The notes beneath the pieces are model-generated. The model was not told the origin of the DNA and searched no databases. It saw nothing but the letters and a program-made list of their open reading frames with translations. The position numbers and the translations under genes were made by a program. Below, in pieces: positions 9,307 through 17,714 of a stretch of DNA of 43,304 nucleotides; the stretch's first letter is position 1, and every line of letters starts with the position of its first letter. The DNA is from an uncultured Atopobiaceae bacterium. GTDB taxonomy: Bacteria; Actinomycetota; Coriobacteriia; Coriobacteriales; Atopobiaceae. The stretch spans positions 1-43,304 of the forward strand of contig CANQFP010000005.1 in the NCBI GenBank assembly GCA_947599965.1. The letters run 5' to 3'.

Positions 9307-10610
9307 GTCTGCTCGAGCGGGTCATAGCCTCGCAGGTCGAGGTGGCGGAGGAGGAACCGCGGGCGAATCTCAGCCCCCTCAGGGAGCAACTCAAACGCGA
9401 CCTCGTCGAGCGGCTCGGCCTCAAGGCCATCGCGGGCGTCGTGGGCTCGGAGAGCATCGAGCGTTCCCGCGACGAGCTCTCCGTCACGCTCGAGGCGCTT
9501 CTGAACGAGCAGGATCGCCGCTGGATCGGCGAGCAGGATCGCCGACGGCTCGTGGCCGAGGTCCTCGACGAGGTCGTGGGCCTCGGGCCCATCCAGCCGC
9601 TCCTCGACGATCCGACGGTGACCGAGGTGATGGTGAACGGCACCTCCTCGCTCTTCTTCGAACGCGGGGGACGCCTGCTCGAAGCCGAGCGTGTCTTCGA
9701 GAGCTCCGAGCAGATCCTCCTCGTGGTCGATCGCATCCTCGCGCCCCTCGGGCGCCGGCTGGACGAATCGAGCCCCATCGTGAACGCGCGCCTTCGAAAC
9801 GGCGATCGCGTGAACGCGGTGGCCGCCCCGGTGGCCATCGACGGCCCCGTGGTGACGATCCGCAAGTTCACCGGGCGCATCCACCGGCTCGAGAGCCTCG
9901 TGGCCATGGGGAGCCTGCCGGGGTGGTACGCCCGACTCCTCTCGCAGGCGGTGATGAGCCGCCAGGACATCGCCGTGGCCGGCGGCACCGGCTCCGGCAA
10001 GACCACGCTCCTGAACGCGCTTTCCGCCGAGATCAGCCATGCCGAGCGCATCGTGACCATCGAGGATTCCGCCGAACTCTCCTTCGAGGAGCACCCCCAC
10101 GTGGTGCGCCTCGAGGCCCGAGACGCCTCCGTGGAGGGTCGTGGCCAGGTGACCATTCGCGATCTCGTGACGAACGCCCTGCGCATGCGCCCCGATCGAA
10201 TCATCGTCGGCGAGGTGCGCGGCGCGGAATGCGTCGACATGCTCCAGGCCATGAACACCGGCCACGACGGCTCCATGACAACGCTCCACGCCGGCACCGA
10301 GGAGGAGGCCATCCTGCGCCTCGTGCTCATGGCGCGCTTCGGGATGGATCTCCCGGCCTCGCTCATCGAGGAGCAGATCGCGACCGCCCTCGACCTCATC
10401 GTCATGAGCAAGCGCATGGCCACCGGCGAGCGGCGCGTGACGTCGGCCTCTGCCGTGACGCGCGCTCCCGACGGTTCCGTGGCGCTCTCGCCGATCGTCA
10501 CCTACGACGAGGAGTGCGATCGGTGGGATCTCGTGGCCGATCCGCCCTTCCTCGTCGCGGGGGACGCGCACGTGGCGCCCGATCGTGCCTCGGAGGAGGT
10601 GGCGGCGTGA
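9303..10610 (+). CDS. cpaF: CpaF/TadA secretion ATPase
   Basis: Hexameric ATPase that powers Flp pilus extension at the inner face of the membrane. 435 aa. The N-terminal helical domain is followed by VTEVMVNG, Walker A GGTGSGKTTL at about residue 227, the Asp-box segment IEDSAELSF, and a Walker B/His-box region with RPDRIIVGEVRG and GSMTTLHAG. All catalytic motifs look intact. The ATG overlaps the cpaE stop, and the gene's own stop overlaps the GTG of tadB. Confidence 0.96.
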   Translation: MSLLERVIASQVEVAEEEPRANLSPLREQLKRDLVERLGLKAIAGVVGSESIERSRDELSVTLEALLNEQDRRWIGEQDRRRLVAEVLDEVVGLGPIQPLLDDPTVTEVMVNGTSSLFFERGGRLLEAERVFESSEQILLVVDRILAPLGRRLDESSPIVNARLRNGDRVNAVAAPVAIDGPVVTIRKFTGRIHRLESLVAMGSLPGWYARLLSQAVMSRQDIAVAGGTGSGKTTLLNALSAEISHAERIVTIEDSAELSFEEHPHVVRLEARDASVEGRGQVTIRDLVTNALRMRPDRIIVGEVRGAECVDMLQAMNTGHDGSMTTLHAGTEEEAILRLVLMARFGMDLPASLIEEQIATALDLIVMSKRMATGERRVTSASAVTRAPDGSVALSPIVTYDEECDRWDLVADPPFLVAGDAHVAPDRASEEVAA

Positions 10611-11533
10611 CGTATTGCCTTCTCGCCTGCGTCTCCGCGTTCCTCGCGGTCGCGCTCCTCGTCTCCCCGGCTCGCGAACGTGGTGCGGCGGGTCGCCTCG
10701 TGCTCCATCGCCGTCTTCTCGATCTCTGCACCGAGCTCGGATCCACTCGTCCGCTGCTCGCGCTTGAGGCGTGGGATCCCTGGCGTGCCTGCGTGGGCGC
10801 CGTTCGCGAGCACGCGGCCAACTACGAGATCTACCTCGGAGATCGCGCGGCGAGCGGGGCGATGGTCCTCGGTGCGCTCGGGGCCGCGCTCGTCGTGAGC
10901 TGGCTCTTGGGCTCGCTTTGGGCCTGGCCGGTCGCACTCGCGTGCGCGCTCGCCGCCGTCCCCGTCGTCGCTCGAAGCCTCGAGCGCGCCCGCAGAGACG
11001 CCGTCGCCCGCGCCATGCCCGATCTTCTGCGCTCGCTCTCCTCGAGTCTCGGCGCCGGCAAGACCCTCACGCAGGCCATCGGCTACGTGGGCACGCACAC
11101 GCCGGGCGATGCCGGACGCGCCTTCACGCGGGCGAGCCTCGCCGTGCAATGCGGCATGTCGGTGAACCAGGCGCTCGCCGATCTCGAGCGCTCCCTCGAC
11201 GCGCCCGGCGTGGCACTGCTCACCTGCGCCCTCGTGGTATCCCAGCGCACGGGGGCGCCGCTCGACGACCTCCTCAACCGTTCCGCCGCCCTCGTGGAGG
11301 AGCAGGAGACCCTCAAGGCCGAACTCACCACCAAGACGGCCCAGGTGCGACTCTCGGCCCGGCTCGTGATGGCGCTTCCCGTTGCGCTCGTCGCGTTCCT
11401 CGCGGCGCTCACGCCCGATTACCGGGCCGGCCTCGCCACGCCGGTGGGGCTCGCCTGCCTGCTCATCGCCATCGTCCTCGACGCCGTGGCCCTCGTGGCC
11501 ATGAAGCGGATCATGGATCAGGTGAGCCCATGA
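10607..11533 (+). CDS. tadB: TadB-like pilus platform protein (T2SS F domain)
   Basis: Polytopic membrane platform on which the CpaF ATPase acts. The GTG at 10607, overlapping the cpaF stop and preceded by CGGAGGAGG, gives 308 aa starting MTYCLLACVSAFLAVALL. There is one N-terminal membrane helix, a second pair near residues 85-120, a cytoplasmic T2SSF domain with MPDLLRSLSSSLGAGKTLTQ, and C-terminal membrane helices. The frame is open far upstream of 10607, but that extension is antisense-like and overlaps cpaF, so I rejected it. Confidence 0.88.
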   Translation: MTYCLLACVSAFLAVALLVSPARERGAAGRLVLHRRLLDLCTELGSTRPLLALEAWDPWRACVGAVREHAANYEIYLGDRAASGAMVLGALGAALVVSWLLGSLWAWPVALACALAAVPVVARSLERARRDAVARAMPDLLRSLSSSLGAGKTLTQAIGYVGTHTPGDAGRAFTRASLAVQCGMSVNQALADLERSLDAPGVALLTCALVVSQRTGAPLDDLLNRSAALVEEQETLKAELTTKTAQVRLSARLVMALPVALVAFLAALTPDYRAGLATPVGLACLLIAIVLDAVALVAMKRIMDQVSP

Positions 11534-12168
11534 GCGCGCTTCTCCTCATACTCGCCGCGCTCGCCGCGGGCCTCGGGGTGTGGTTCATCCCGTCGGGATC
11601 CGTGGATGGGGGTCGCTCCCGCACGATCACGCGGAGGTCGGCTCGTGCGCGGGGCGTTCTCGATCACGTGTCCCTCGTCGGCGAGCTTCGGCGTCGTCGG
11701 GAGCGCGAGGGGATCCAGATCACGCGGCTCGCCGAAGTGCCCGAGATGCTCGACATCCTCACCCTCGGGCTTTCCGCCGGGCTCTCCTTCGATGCATCGC
11801 TCGCACTCTACTGCGAGCGCTTCGACACACCGCTATCCGAGCTCATGGATCTCACGCGGCTCACCTGGTCGATGGGTGTGGCCTCGCGCTCCGAGGCCCT
11901 GAGCTCCATGGCGAAGACCGTCCACGCCACCTCGCTCGAGCGCTTCGCCGCGGCGGTCTCCGAATCACTCGCCTTCGGCATCCCCCTCGTGCAGACCCTC
12001 GTTCGCCAGGCTTCCGCGATTCGCGCCGACCACCGCCGCGACGTGGAGGAGGCCATCGAGAAGGTGCCCGTGAAGATGCTCGTCCCGCTGGGGACGCTCG
12101 TCGTGCCCGCCATGCTCCTCGCCGTGCTCGGTCCGCTCGTGGCGGCCGCGCTCACGGGCGTGGGATGA
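11530..12168 (+). CDS. tadC: TadC-like pilus platform protein (T2SS F domain)
   Basis: Second platform protein of the Tad machine. The ATG at 11530 overlaps the tadB stop, giving 212 aa. An N-terminal hydrophobic segment is followed by the T2SSF core with EVPEMLDILTLGLSAGLSFD, a long amphipathic helical region and a hydrophobic C-terminus (LVVPAMLLAVLGPLVAAAL). It is shorter than many TadC proteins, which run to about 300 aa. TadB and TadC normally work as a pair. Confidence 0.86.
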   Translation: MSALLLILAALAAGLGVWFIPSGSVDGGRSRTITRRSARARGVLDHVSLVGELRRRREREGIQITRLAEVPEMLDILTLGLSAGLSFDASLALYCERFDTPLSELMDLTRLTWSMGVASRSEALSSMAKTVHATSLERFAAAVSESLAFGIPLVQTLVRQASAIRADHRRDVEEAIEKVPVKMLVPLGTLVVPAMLLAVLGPLVAAALTGVG

Positions 12169-12239
12169 GCCGGCATGTGCGAGCGGGGAGCCCCGGGAGC
12201 TTGCCGTCCGTTGTCCATCTGAGAGGAAGGGAAACCACC

Positions 12240-12554
12240 ATGGGAGCAAAAGCGCAGGTCATCCTCTATGACGACGAAACCGTCACGCGGCACGTCCTCG
12301 GGGGTGCGGCTCGCGTCAAACGCGTCGTTGCGCCGGGAGGGGCGGAGGTGATCCCGTTCAAGACGCTCGACGAGCTGAGGGCTCCCGCGCTCACCTCGAG
12401 TGACGTCTTCTCCGAGGAAAGCGGTCAGGGAACGACGGAGTACGCCATCCTCGTCGGCGTGCTCGTGGTGATCGCGATCATGGCCATCCTCCTCTTCCGC
12501 GACAAGGTGCAGGAGCTCTGGACCGCCATCGCCGACGGCGTCAACTCGCTGTGA
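12240..12554 (+). CDS. flp: Flp-type prepilin, start ambiguous
   Basis: Major pilin candidate. The processing motif is classic Flp: SG then QGTTEY, with Glu at +5 and Tyr at +6 after the predicted cut, and a hydrophobic helix (AILVGVLVVIAIMAILLF). The mature pilin would be 42 aa. From the ATG at 12240 (GAGAGGAAGG upstream) the leader is 62 aa, far longer than usual for Flp. A GTG at 12348 preceded by GGGAGGGG would give a conventional 26-aa leader and a 68-aa prepilin. The sequence between them reads like real protein, so both starts remain possible. No prepilin peptidase gene is in the window. Confidence 0.85.
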   Translation: MGAKAQVILYDDETVTRHVLGGAARVKRVVAPGGAEVIPFKTLDELRAPALTSSDVFSEESGQGTTEYAILVGVLVVIAIMAILLFRDKVQELWTAIADGVNSL

Positions 12555-13099
12555 GACGCGGGTCCGACCATCGGAGGAGGTGGATCGCCATGGCGCTCTT
12601 GGCGGCATTGGGACTCACGGGTGCGGGTGCCCTCATGTGCCTCTCGAACCCGGGGGAATACCCCGAAGACACGTCGAGCTCGACTGATTCCGCTTTCTCG
12701 ACGGAGGGGGAGCGAAGTGCCCTGCGCACCACCCTGGATGCGCTCGCCGACGTCTCCGAGCTCTCGTCCGACGAGGCGGCTGATGAGGCGGCGCTTCAGG
12801 CTGCCTCATCCATCGAGCGCGTGTTGGGAGAGCTCGGAGACGTCGGCGCCTTCGAGCGCGAGGGAGCGGTGCCCGAGGTGGCGGGCGGCATCCTCGAGGA
12901 CTATCGCGATGGTGGTGCGGAGCTCTTCGAGGCCACCTACCTCGACTATCTCGGGCGCGCGTGGGGCTGCGTGGTCGCGGACGCGGGATGGGTCGACATC
13001 TGCTGCGTACGCGAGCTGGAAGGCGGGCGGTGCCTCGTCGAGGTGGTGAGGCTCGATGCGCAGACGTGGGAGCGGGCGTTGGCGAGCGATCCTTCATGA
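12551..13099 (+). CDS. Uncharacterised exported or membrane-anchored protein of the Tad operon
   Basis: 182 aa from a GTG overlapping the flp stop (GTGA). The N-terminus is basic (RRGSDHRRRW), followed by a membrane segment or signal (about residues 12-30) ending in LMCLSNPG. The Cys could suggest a lipoprotein, but the lipobox is poor. A Ser/Thr/Glu-rich linker and an acidic helical region lead to a C-terminal part with WGCVVADAGWVDICC. I do not recognise the family. Its place between the pilins suggests a pilus-associated surface or assembly role, which is inference. Confidence 0.7.
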   Translation: MRRGSDHRRRWIAMALLAALGLTGAGALMCLSNPGEYPEDTSSSTDSAFSTEGERSALRTTLDALADVSELSSDEAADEAALQAASSIERVLGELGDVGAFEREGAVPEVAGGILEDYRDGGAELFEATYLDYLGRAWGCVVADAGWVDICCVRELEGGRCLVEVVRLDAQTWERALASDPS

Positions 13100-13286
13100 G
13101 CGCTCGGGCCAGTCGACCGTGGAGTACGCGATCGTGCTCTTGGCGTTTCTGGCCATGGTGCTCGCGCTCGGGGCCATCGCACGCCAAGCGCAAGCCGGGG
13201 CCATCGTGCGACCGGCCGTGGAAGCGGCGTCCCATGCCAACGGCGGCTCCTTCCTGGGAGCTCTCCAGGATGCGACGCTCTACTGA
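13056..13286 (+). CDS. Small Flp/TadE-like pseudopilin
   Basis: 76 aa, starting inside the 3' end of the previous gene (44-bp overlap). An 18-aa basic leader ends SG, then QSTVEYAIVLLAFLAMVLAL. Glu at +5 and Tyr at +6 match the class III (Flp/TadE) prepilin peptidase site. The mature part is about 58 aa with one helix and a short polar tail. ATG is the only standard start in this stretch of the frame, preceded by GAGGTGGTGAGG. Probably a minor pilin. Confidence 0.75.
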   Translation: MRRRGSGRWRAILHERSGQSTVEYAIVLLAFLAMVLALGAIARQAQAGAIVRPAVEAASHANGGSFLGALQDATLY

Positions 13287-13818
13287 GCCTCGGAGCGGGC
13301 GACGTGCGTTCCCGAATCGAAAGGCGACGACCCTCCACCTGCTCGTCCGCGAGGAACGCGGGCAGTCGAGCGTCGAGGCGGCCCTCCTCCTCCCCTCGCT
13401 CCTCATCGTCTTCGCGGTGCTTCTGGAACCGACCTGCATCCTCTACACCCGCGCGGTCATGGCCGAGACCGCCTCCGAGCTCTGCCGGATCCTCGTCACG
13501 CGCCGAAGCGACATCACCGACGCGCAGCTGCTCGCCTTCGCGCGCAGGCGACTCGCCGCCGTGCCCGAGACGGCGCCTTTCCATGGAGGCGGCGAGGGGG
13601 ATTGGAGCGTCGAGACGACGGGAGGCGAGGGCGACGCCTCCGTCGCGGTGACGGTGCGCGGGCACGTGCCGCTCCTTCCGCTTTTCTCCCTCGTCGGACG
13701 AGCACTCGGCGTGGTGGGCGAGGAGGGGCTGCTCCTCACGGTCACCTCGGAGGAACGGTTGAGACCGGAATGGTTGGAGGGAGGCTACGATGATTGGGTT
13801 TCCATGTGGAGCTCCTGA
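13270..13818 (+). CDS. tadE: TadE-like pseudopilin
   Basis: 182 aa from the ATG at 13270, overlapping the previous gene by 17 bp. The 31-aa leader ends VREERG, followed by QSSVEAALLLPSLLIVFAVL. Glu at +5 of the predicted mature protein is kept and Tyr is replaced by Ala, as in TadE. About 125 residues of exported domain follow. Ribosome site GGGAG lies 9 nt upstream. Likely a minor pilin needed for pilus biogenesis; the exact TadE/TadF assignment is uncertain. Confidence 0.78.
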   Translation: MRRSTEPRSGRRAFPNRKATTLHLLVREERGQSSVEAALLLPSLLIVFAVLLEPTCILYTRAVMAETASELCRILVTRRSDITDAQLLAFARRRLAAVPETAPFHGGGEGDWSVETTGGEGDASVAVTVRGHVPLLPLFSLVGRALGVVGEEGLLLTVTSEERLRPEWLEGGYDDWVSMWSS

Positions 13819-15973
13819 TGGGGGCCGCCGGGCCCGCCTCCGCCGTCCGGGGTCCAGGCGCCTTCGGGTGCGCACGTGGCCGCGTGCGTTCTGCCACCTT
13901 CTGCCGGTTGGGCGGGACGGCTATCTCGAGCGCCCGAAACCTCGCGCTGCCCGGCCCTGCCACCTCGGCCTCTCCCTCTTCCTCGACGAGGAGGAGGGCT
14001 ACACGACGGTCGCCGTGGCCTGTGCGCTCCTCGTCTCGCTCGCCCTCACGCTCTCCCTCGCCCAAGTGCAGTGGATCGGCGCCCGTTCGGCGGACGTGCA
14101 GGAGGTGGCCGACGCGGCGGCGCTCTCCGGAACCCAGGTGGTGCGCGCCTACACGCTCATCGCGGAGATCGAGGACGCCTGCGTGCTCTCCCTCGGCCTC
14201 GGCGGTCTCTTCGTCATGGGTGCGGGGCTCATCACCTGCGCCGTTCCCGGCATGGCGCCCGCCGGGCTCAAGGTGGTGGACGCCGGAGGCAAGATCCTCG
14301 ACGCGCGCAAGGAGTTCGCGACCTCGGCCGCCGAGAACCTCGAGAAGCTCGAGACGAGCCTCCCCGCGCTCATCGCCGCCGATTCGTTCATGACGGTCGA
14401 GGCGAACGCCACCGGCTCCGTCGACTACTGCGGGGTGGCCGTGGGCTTCCCCGAGGAGGGGCAATCCGACTTCGGGCTCGCCGACGAGGTGGATCCGGAT
14501 GACCTCGAGAGCACCGCCGAGGAGCTCGGCGAGGCCTCGGACGAGGCGAAGGAGGCCCAAGACGCCGTCGACGCGGCGCTCGAGCGCGGTTGGCACGCCG
14601 ATTGCGTGGACGATCCGATGTGCCTGCGCTCGCGGGCCGCCGATTTGGCCGGCCTCTCGGGCACGGCCAACCCCGGCTACGCCCATCCCGAGGGGTGGAA
14701 CTTCGGCGTTGCCCTCCAGCGCGCCCGCGCCTACTACCGAGCCCGCTACGCACGCGAGACTCCGCACGATGGCAGCGACGACGAGCGCGCCGGCTCCGCC
14801 ATGCGCAAGGTCTTCTACGCCTACGCGCTGAACGAGCTCGACGGCGGCTATTACCGCGAGGGAGCCGACGGTTCGGTGGACGTGTACCTGCCACGACTCG
14901 CGCGCAAGCCCGATGAGATCCGCGAGACGCCCGTCTACTACAACGTCGGCTGGCCGTGCACCCAAGAGGGGGACAAGCGCGTCATCCACGCCTTCTCCGG
15001 CTGCTCGGGGGCGACGGGCCCATCCGCCGGATCGTGCACGCTCGCGCAAATGGAAAACGGAGCCGCCGAGGAGTGCGAGCACTGCCATCTCAATCCCACG
15101 CAGATGGGGCTCGTCCCCTTCGCCTCCACCAACATCGACAACGGCTTCGAGTACTACTGGCGCATCATCCAGGAGGCCTCCGAGGAGTGGGAGCGTGCCA
15201 AAGGCGAGCTCGCGGCCGCCGAGGAGGCCATGCGCGAAGCGGGGGAGAGCGGTGCCGACCTCTTCGACGAGGCCCTGAAGGCGCTCGCCGTGCCGCGCCC
15301 GAAGCTCTGCCCTCCGGGAGCGTGGGGATGCGTGGCCGTCGTCTGCCACGGAGAGGCGGCGAGCCCCGCCTCGCTCGCGAGCGCCTTCACCGGAGACGCG
15401 GAGCTACCCGCCGGAGCCGCCATGGCCGCGGCCACCCTGGCGCCCGACGACGCCACGGCCGAGAACAACATCCTCGCCCGCTTCTTCGATTCCGTGTCGC
15501 AAGGGCAAGACGGCGGGATCGAGGGGATCCTCCAGGGCATCACGGGAATCTGGGGTCGCCTCCTCGTGGCCTACGGTTCCGCCTCGGAATCGCTCGGAGG
15601 AGCCGCGCGGAGCCTCTTCGACGGCCTCGATTCGATCGGCCTCGGCTTCGTCGCCGATTGGCTCTCCGAGAAACTCACCTCCGCGGTCGAGGCGCTCGGA
15701 TTCCAGCCGGCTGACCTGCGCATCAAGAAGCCCGTGCTCTGCAACACCCAGGACGTGCTCGACAAGGAGGGCTCCGGATCCTCGGCGGACATCCGCCGCT
15801 ACCTCCAGGCGATGCCCGCCGATGGGGATGTCGGCGAGCTATTGGCCGCCTTCGGGCGCGAGTACGTGAACGATCTTCGCGACGTGAAGTTCACCATCGC
15901 CGAACTGCCCATTCCCGGGACGGAGATCAAGATCCCGCTCACCGTGAGCCTCGGCCAATTGGGGGTCCTATGA
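13790..15973 (+). CDS. tadG: TadG-like large Tad-locus protein with prepilin-like N-terminus
   Basis: 727 aa. A long basic N-terminal stretch (about 63 aa) precedes DEEEG then YTTVAVACALLVSLALTLSL, a prepilin-like helix in which the usual Glu at +5 is missing. It continues AQVQWIGARSADVQEVADAAALSG, typical of TadG/Tad-domain proteins. The large extracytoplasmic part carries scattered Cys (for example CEHCH near residue 440), an acidic helical stretch and no recognised enzymatic motif. Preceded by GGAGGGAGG and overlapping the previous gene by 29 bp. TadG proteins help anchor or shape Flp pili. Confidence 0.78.
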   Translation: MIGFPCGAPDGGRRARLRRPGSRRLRVRTWPRAFCHLLPVGRDGYLERPKPRAARPCHLGLSLFLDEEEGYTTVAVACALLVSLALTLSLAQVQWIGARSADVQEVADAAALSGTQVVRAYTLIAEIEDACVLSLGLGGLFVMGAGLITCAVPGMAPAGLKVVDAGGKILDARKEFATSAAENLEKLETSLPALIAADSFMTVEANATGSVDYCGVAVGFPEEGQSDFGLADEVDPDDLESTAEELGEASDEAKEAQDAVDAALERGWHADCVDDPMCLRSRAADLAGLSGTANPGYAHPEGWNFGVALQRARAYYRARYARETPHDGSDDERAGSAMRKVFYAYALNELDGGYYREGADGSVDVYLPRLARKPDEIRETPVYYNVGWPCTQEGDKRVIHAFSGCSGATGPSAGSCTLAQMENGAAEECEHCHLNPTQMGLVPFASTNIDNGFEYYWRIIQEASEEWERAKGELAAAEEAMREAGESGADLFDEALKALAVPRPKLCPPGAWGCVAVVCHGEAASPASLASAFTGDAELPAGAAMAAATLAPDDATAENNILARFFDSVSQGQDGGIEGILQGITGIWGRLLVAYGSASESLGGAARSLFDGLDSIGLGFVADWLSEKLTSAVEALGFQPADLRIKKPVLCNTQDVLDKEGSGSSADIRRYLQAMPADGDVGELLAAFGREYVNDLRDVKFTIAELPIPGTEIKIPLTVSLGQLGVL

Positions 15974-16440
15974 GGATCCTTCGCGAGGAGAGCGGCCAGA
16001 TGGTGGCCGAGATGGCGGTGATGGTGCCCGTCGTCATCGTCTGCGCGCTCGTGGCCATGAACGGAGCCTGGTTCGCCAACCTCTGCGCGCGCTTCGATCG
16101 GGTGGCGATGGACGCCGCGCTCGCCCACGGCGTCTCGCCGGCGGGGGAGCAGGACGCCACGTCCGCCTCGGGAGCCGTGAAGGCCGCCATCGAGGAGGCG
16201 ATGGCCGATCCGACCCTCGAGATCTCGGTTTCCATGGAACACCTCGACGGGCGGGATGGCGAGATCTTCTCGCTTTCGCCCGCTCGCGTGCGAATCCGCT
16301 GCTCCATGGGATATCGACCCCATCCCTCGAGCTTCTCGGTGGCGGGAGCCTCCTTCACGCTGCCCGTGCTCGTGGTCCACGAACGATCCGTCGTCGTGGA
16401 CGCCGGATCCATCGGCATCGGGGGTGAGGGTCATGGCTAG
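15970..16440 (+). CDS. TadE/TadF-like pseudopilin
   Basis: 156 aa. A very short leader, MRILREESG, is followed by QMVAEMAVMVPVVIVCALVAM: Glu at +5 after the predicted cut, then a hydrophobic helix, the class III pseudopilin pattern. An exported domain of about 120 residues with one Cys follows. The ATG overlaps the stop of the TadG-like gene by 4 bp. This is the fifth protein of the locus with a prepilin-like N-terminus. Confidence 0.78.
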   Translation: MRILREESGQMVAEMAVMVPVVIVCALVAMNGAWFANLCARFDRVAMDAALAHGVSPAGEQDATSASGAVKAAIEEAMADPTLEISVSMEHLDGRDGEIFSLSPARVRIRCSMGYRPHPSSFSVAGASFTLPVLVVHERSVVVDAGSIGIGGEGHG

Positions 16441-16810
16441 GGCTGCCTCTCTCGAGGCACCGCGCCTCCCGCAGGCGAGGATCCTCGTGCTCTGCGGCTT
16501 TTGGGAGCGGCTCGTGGGGCTTCTCGGGATTCGCGATCCGCAGGCGGCGCCCTGGGTGCTCCTCAGCGCCTGCCGCTCGGTGCACACCGTCGGCATGGCC
16601 TTCGACCTCGACCTCTGCTTCATCGATCGGCAGGGCTGCGTGGTGCGCTCGGAGCGGGTGGTTCGGCCGGGGCGCGTGCTCGGGGCGAGAGGAGCCGTCT
16701 GCGTGCTCGAGCGGGCGGCATCGGGCGATCCGTGGCCCGAGTTCGGCGAGCGCGTGCGCATCAGGTCCCATCGATCGGAAGATGCTCTTCGGAAGGGAGT
16801 AACGCAATGA
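16433..16810 (+). CDS. DUF192 family protein
   Basis: 125 aa. The motif HTVGMAFDLDLCFIDRQG at about residues 50-67 is the DUF192 signature (family form HTFGM..PIDVVFLD). The function is unknown. Most DUF192 proteins are exported, but this one has no signal peptide visible from the ATG at 16433, which overlaps the upstream stop by 8 bp. Its position inside a Tad operon, between a pseudopilin and an FHA protein, is its main functional clue. Confidence 0.8.
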   Translation: MARAASLEAPRLPQARILVLCGFWERLVGLLGIRDPQAAPWVLLSACRSVHTVGMAFDLDLCFIDRQGCVVRSERVVRPGRVLGARGAVCVLERAASGDPWPEFGERVRIRSHRSEDALRKGVTQ

Positions 16811-17703
16811 ACGGGATCCAGGGAGCGGCGTTGTCCGCATCGCTCGAGGCGAGCGGCCCGACGGGGCGCACGAAGGTGTGTCCGCGCTGCGGCGCCGAGG
16901 TCTTCGCAGACATGGACGTGTGCTACGGCTGCCTCTACGACTTCACGCGAGCGAACCTCGACTACCCGGGTTCGGGTTCGGTGATGGGTGCGGAGGTCGA
17001 GGCGAGGGGACCCGCCATCTCCGCCGACGCGGCGGCTGTGCGCGGAGCGGCTGCCGAGACGACGATCCTCTCCGCGTCGGCACTCGGCAGCGCGGTCTGC
17101 GCGGAAACGGCGTCCGGCCGGGCGGGGGTCGGGCGTGAGCTTCGAGGCGTGGAACCCGCGGCAGCGCGGATGGACGCTTCGGAGGAAGCGCCGACCGCGG
17201 AGTTCCCGCTCGCGGCGGCCGCGTCCCGGCGCTTCGCGCAAGCCGCACCGCCGATCGCGTCGCCTCTGCCCCAAGCGGTTTCCGGGGGAGACGAGGAGGA
17301 GTTCCGGCCCGCGAGCGCTTCCGGTGCCATGGCGCCGGAAGCGCTCGCGAGGCCCGCTTTCCAGCATGCGTTCCTTCGCCTCAGGTGGCGGGGCGTGGAG
17401 GCGCTCGTTCCCCTCGAGACCCGGCGCATCGCCATCGGCAGGCGTCCGCAATCGGACGTCGTGCTGAGCGATTTCTCCGTGCTCGACGAGCACGCGACGG
17501 TCGAGCTCGCCGAGGGAGGCGGCGCGGCGACGGTCACGCTCCTCTCTCCCGAGGCGCGTGCCATGAAGGACGGGTTGGAGGTCGCCGGCTCCACCGAGCT
17601 CAGAGCCGGCGAGGAGCTGGACATCGCGGGTGCGCGTTTCGCCCTCGTGCGCAGGGAGGAGGCGATGGATCGGCGATACTTGATCCAAAGCCGAACCGCC
17701 TGA
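16807..17703 (+). CDS. Zinc-ribbon and FHA-domain protein closing the Tad operon
   Basis: 298 aa from the ATG at 16807, overlapping the DUF192 stop. An N-terminal zinc ribbon (CPRC at 25-28 and CYGC at 39-42) is followed by a 130-residue Ala/Glu/Ser-rich linker, then a C-terminal FHA domain with IGRRPQSDVVLSDFSVLDEHA (about 205-225). FHA domains bind phosphothreonine, so this may couple the pilus machine to Ser/Thr kinase signalling. No kinase gene is in the window. The usual Ser of the FHA motif is replaced within SVLDEHA, so binding is not certain. Confidence 0.78.
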   Translation: MNGIQGAALSASLEASGPTGRTKVCPRCGAEVFADMDVCYGCLYDFTRANLDYPGSGSVMGAEVEARGPAISADAAAVRGAAAETTILSASALGSAVCAETASGRAGVGRELRGVEPAAARMDASEEAPTAEFPLAAAASRRFAQAAPPIASPLPQAVSGGDEEEFRPASASGAMAPEALARPAFQHAFLRLRWRGVEALVPLETRRIAIGRRPQSDVVLSDFSVLDEHATVELAEGGGAATVTLLSPEARAMKDGLEVAGSTELRAGEELDIAGARFALVRREEAMDRRYLIQSRTA

Positions 17704-17714
17704 CGGGAGAAGTC

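Noticed and set aside
10771-11529. Upstream extension of tadC
   Set aside because: The frame is open but overlaps tadB in another frame and is Arg-rich; the ATG at 11530 overlapping the tadB stop is the consistent start.
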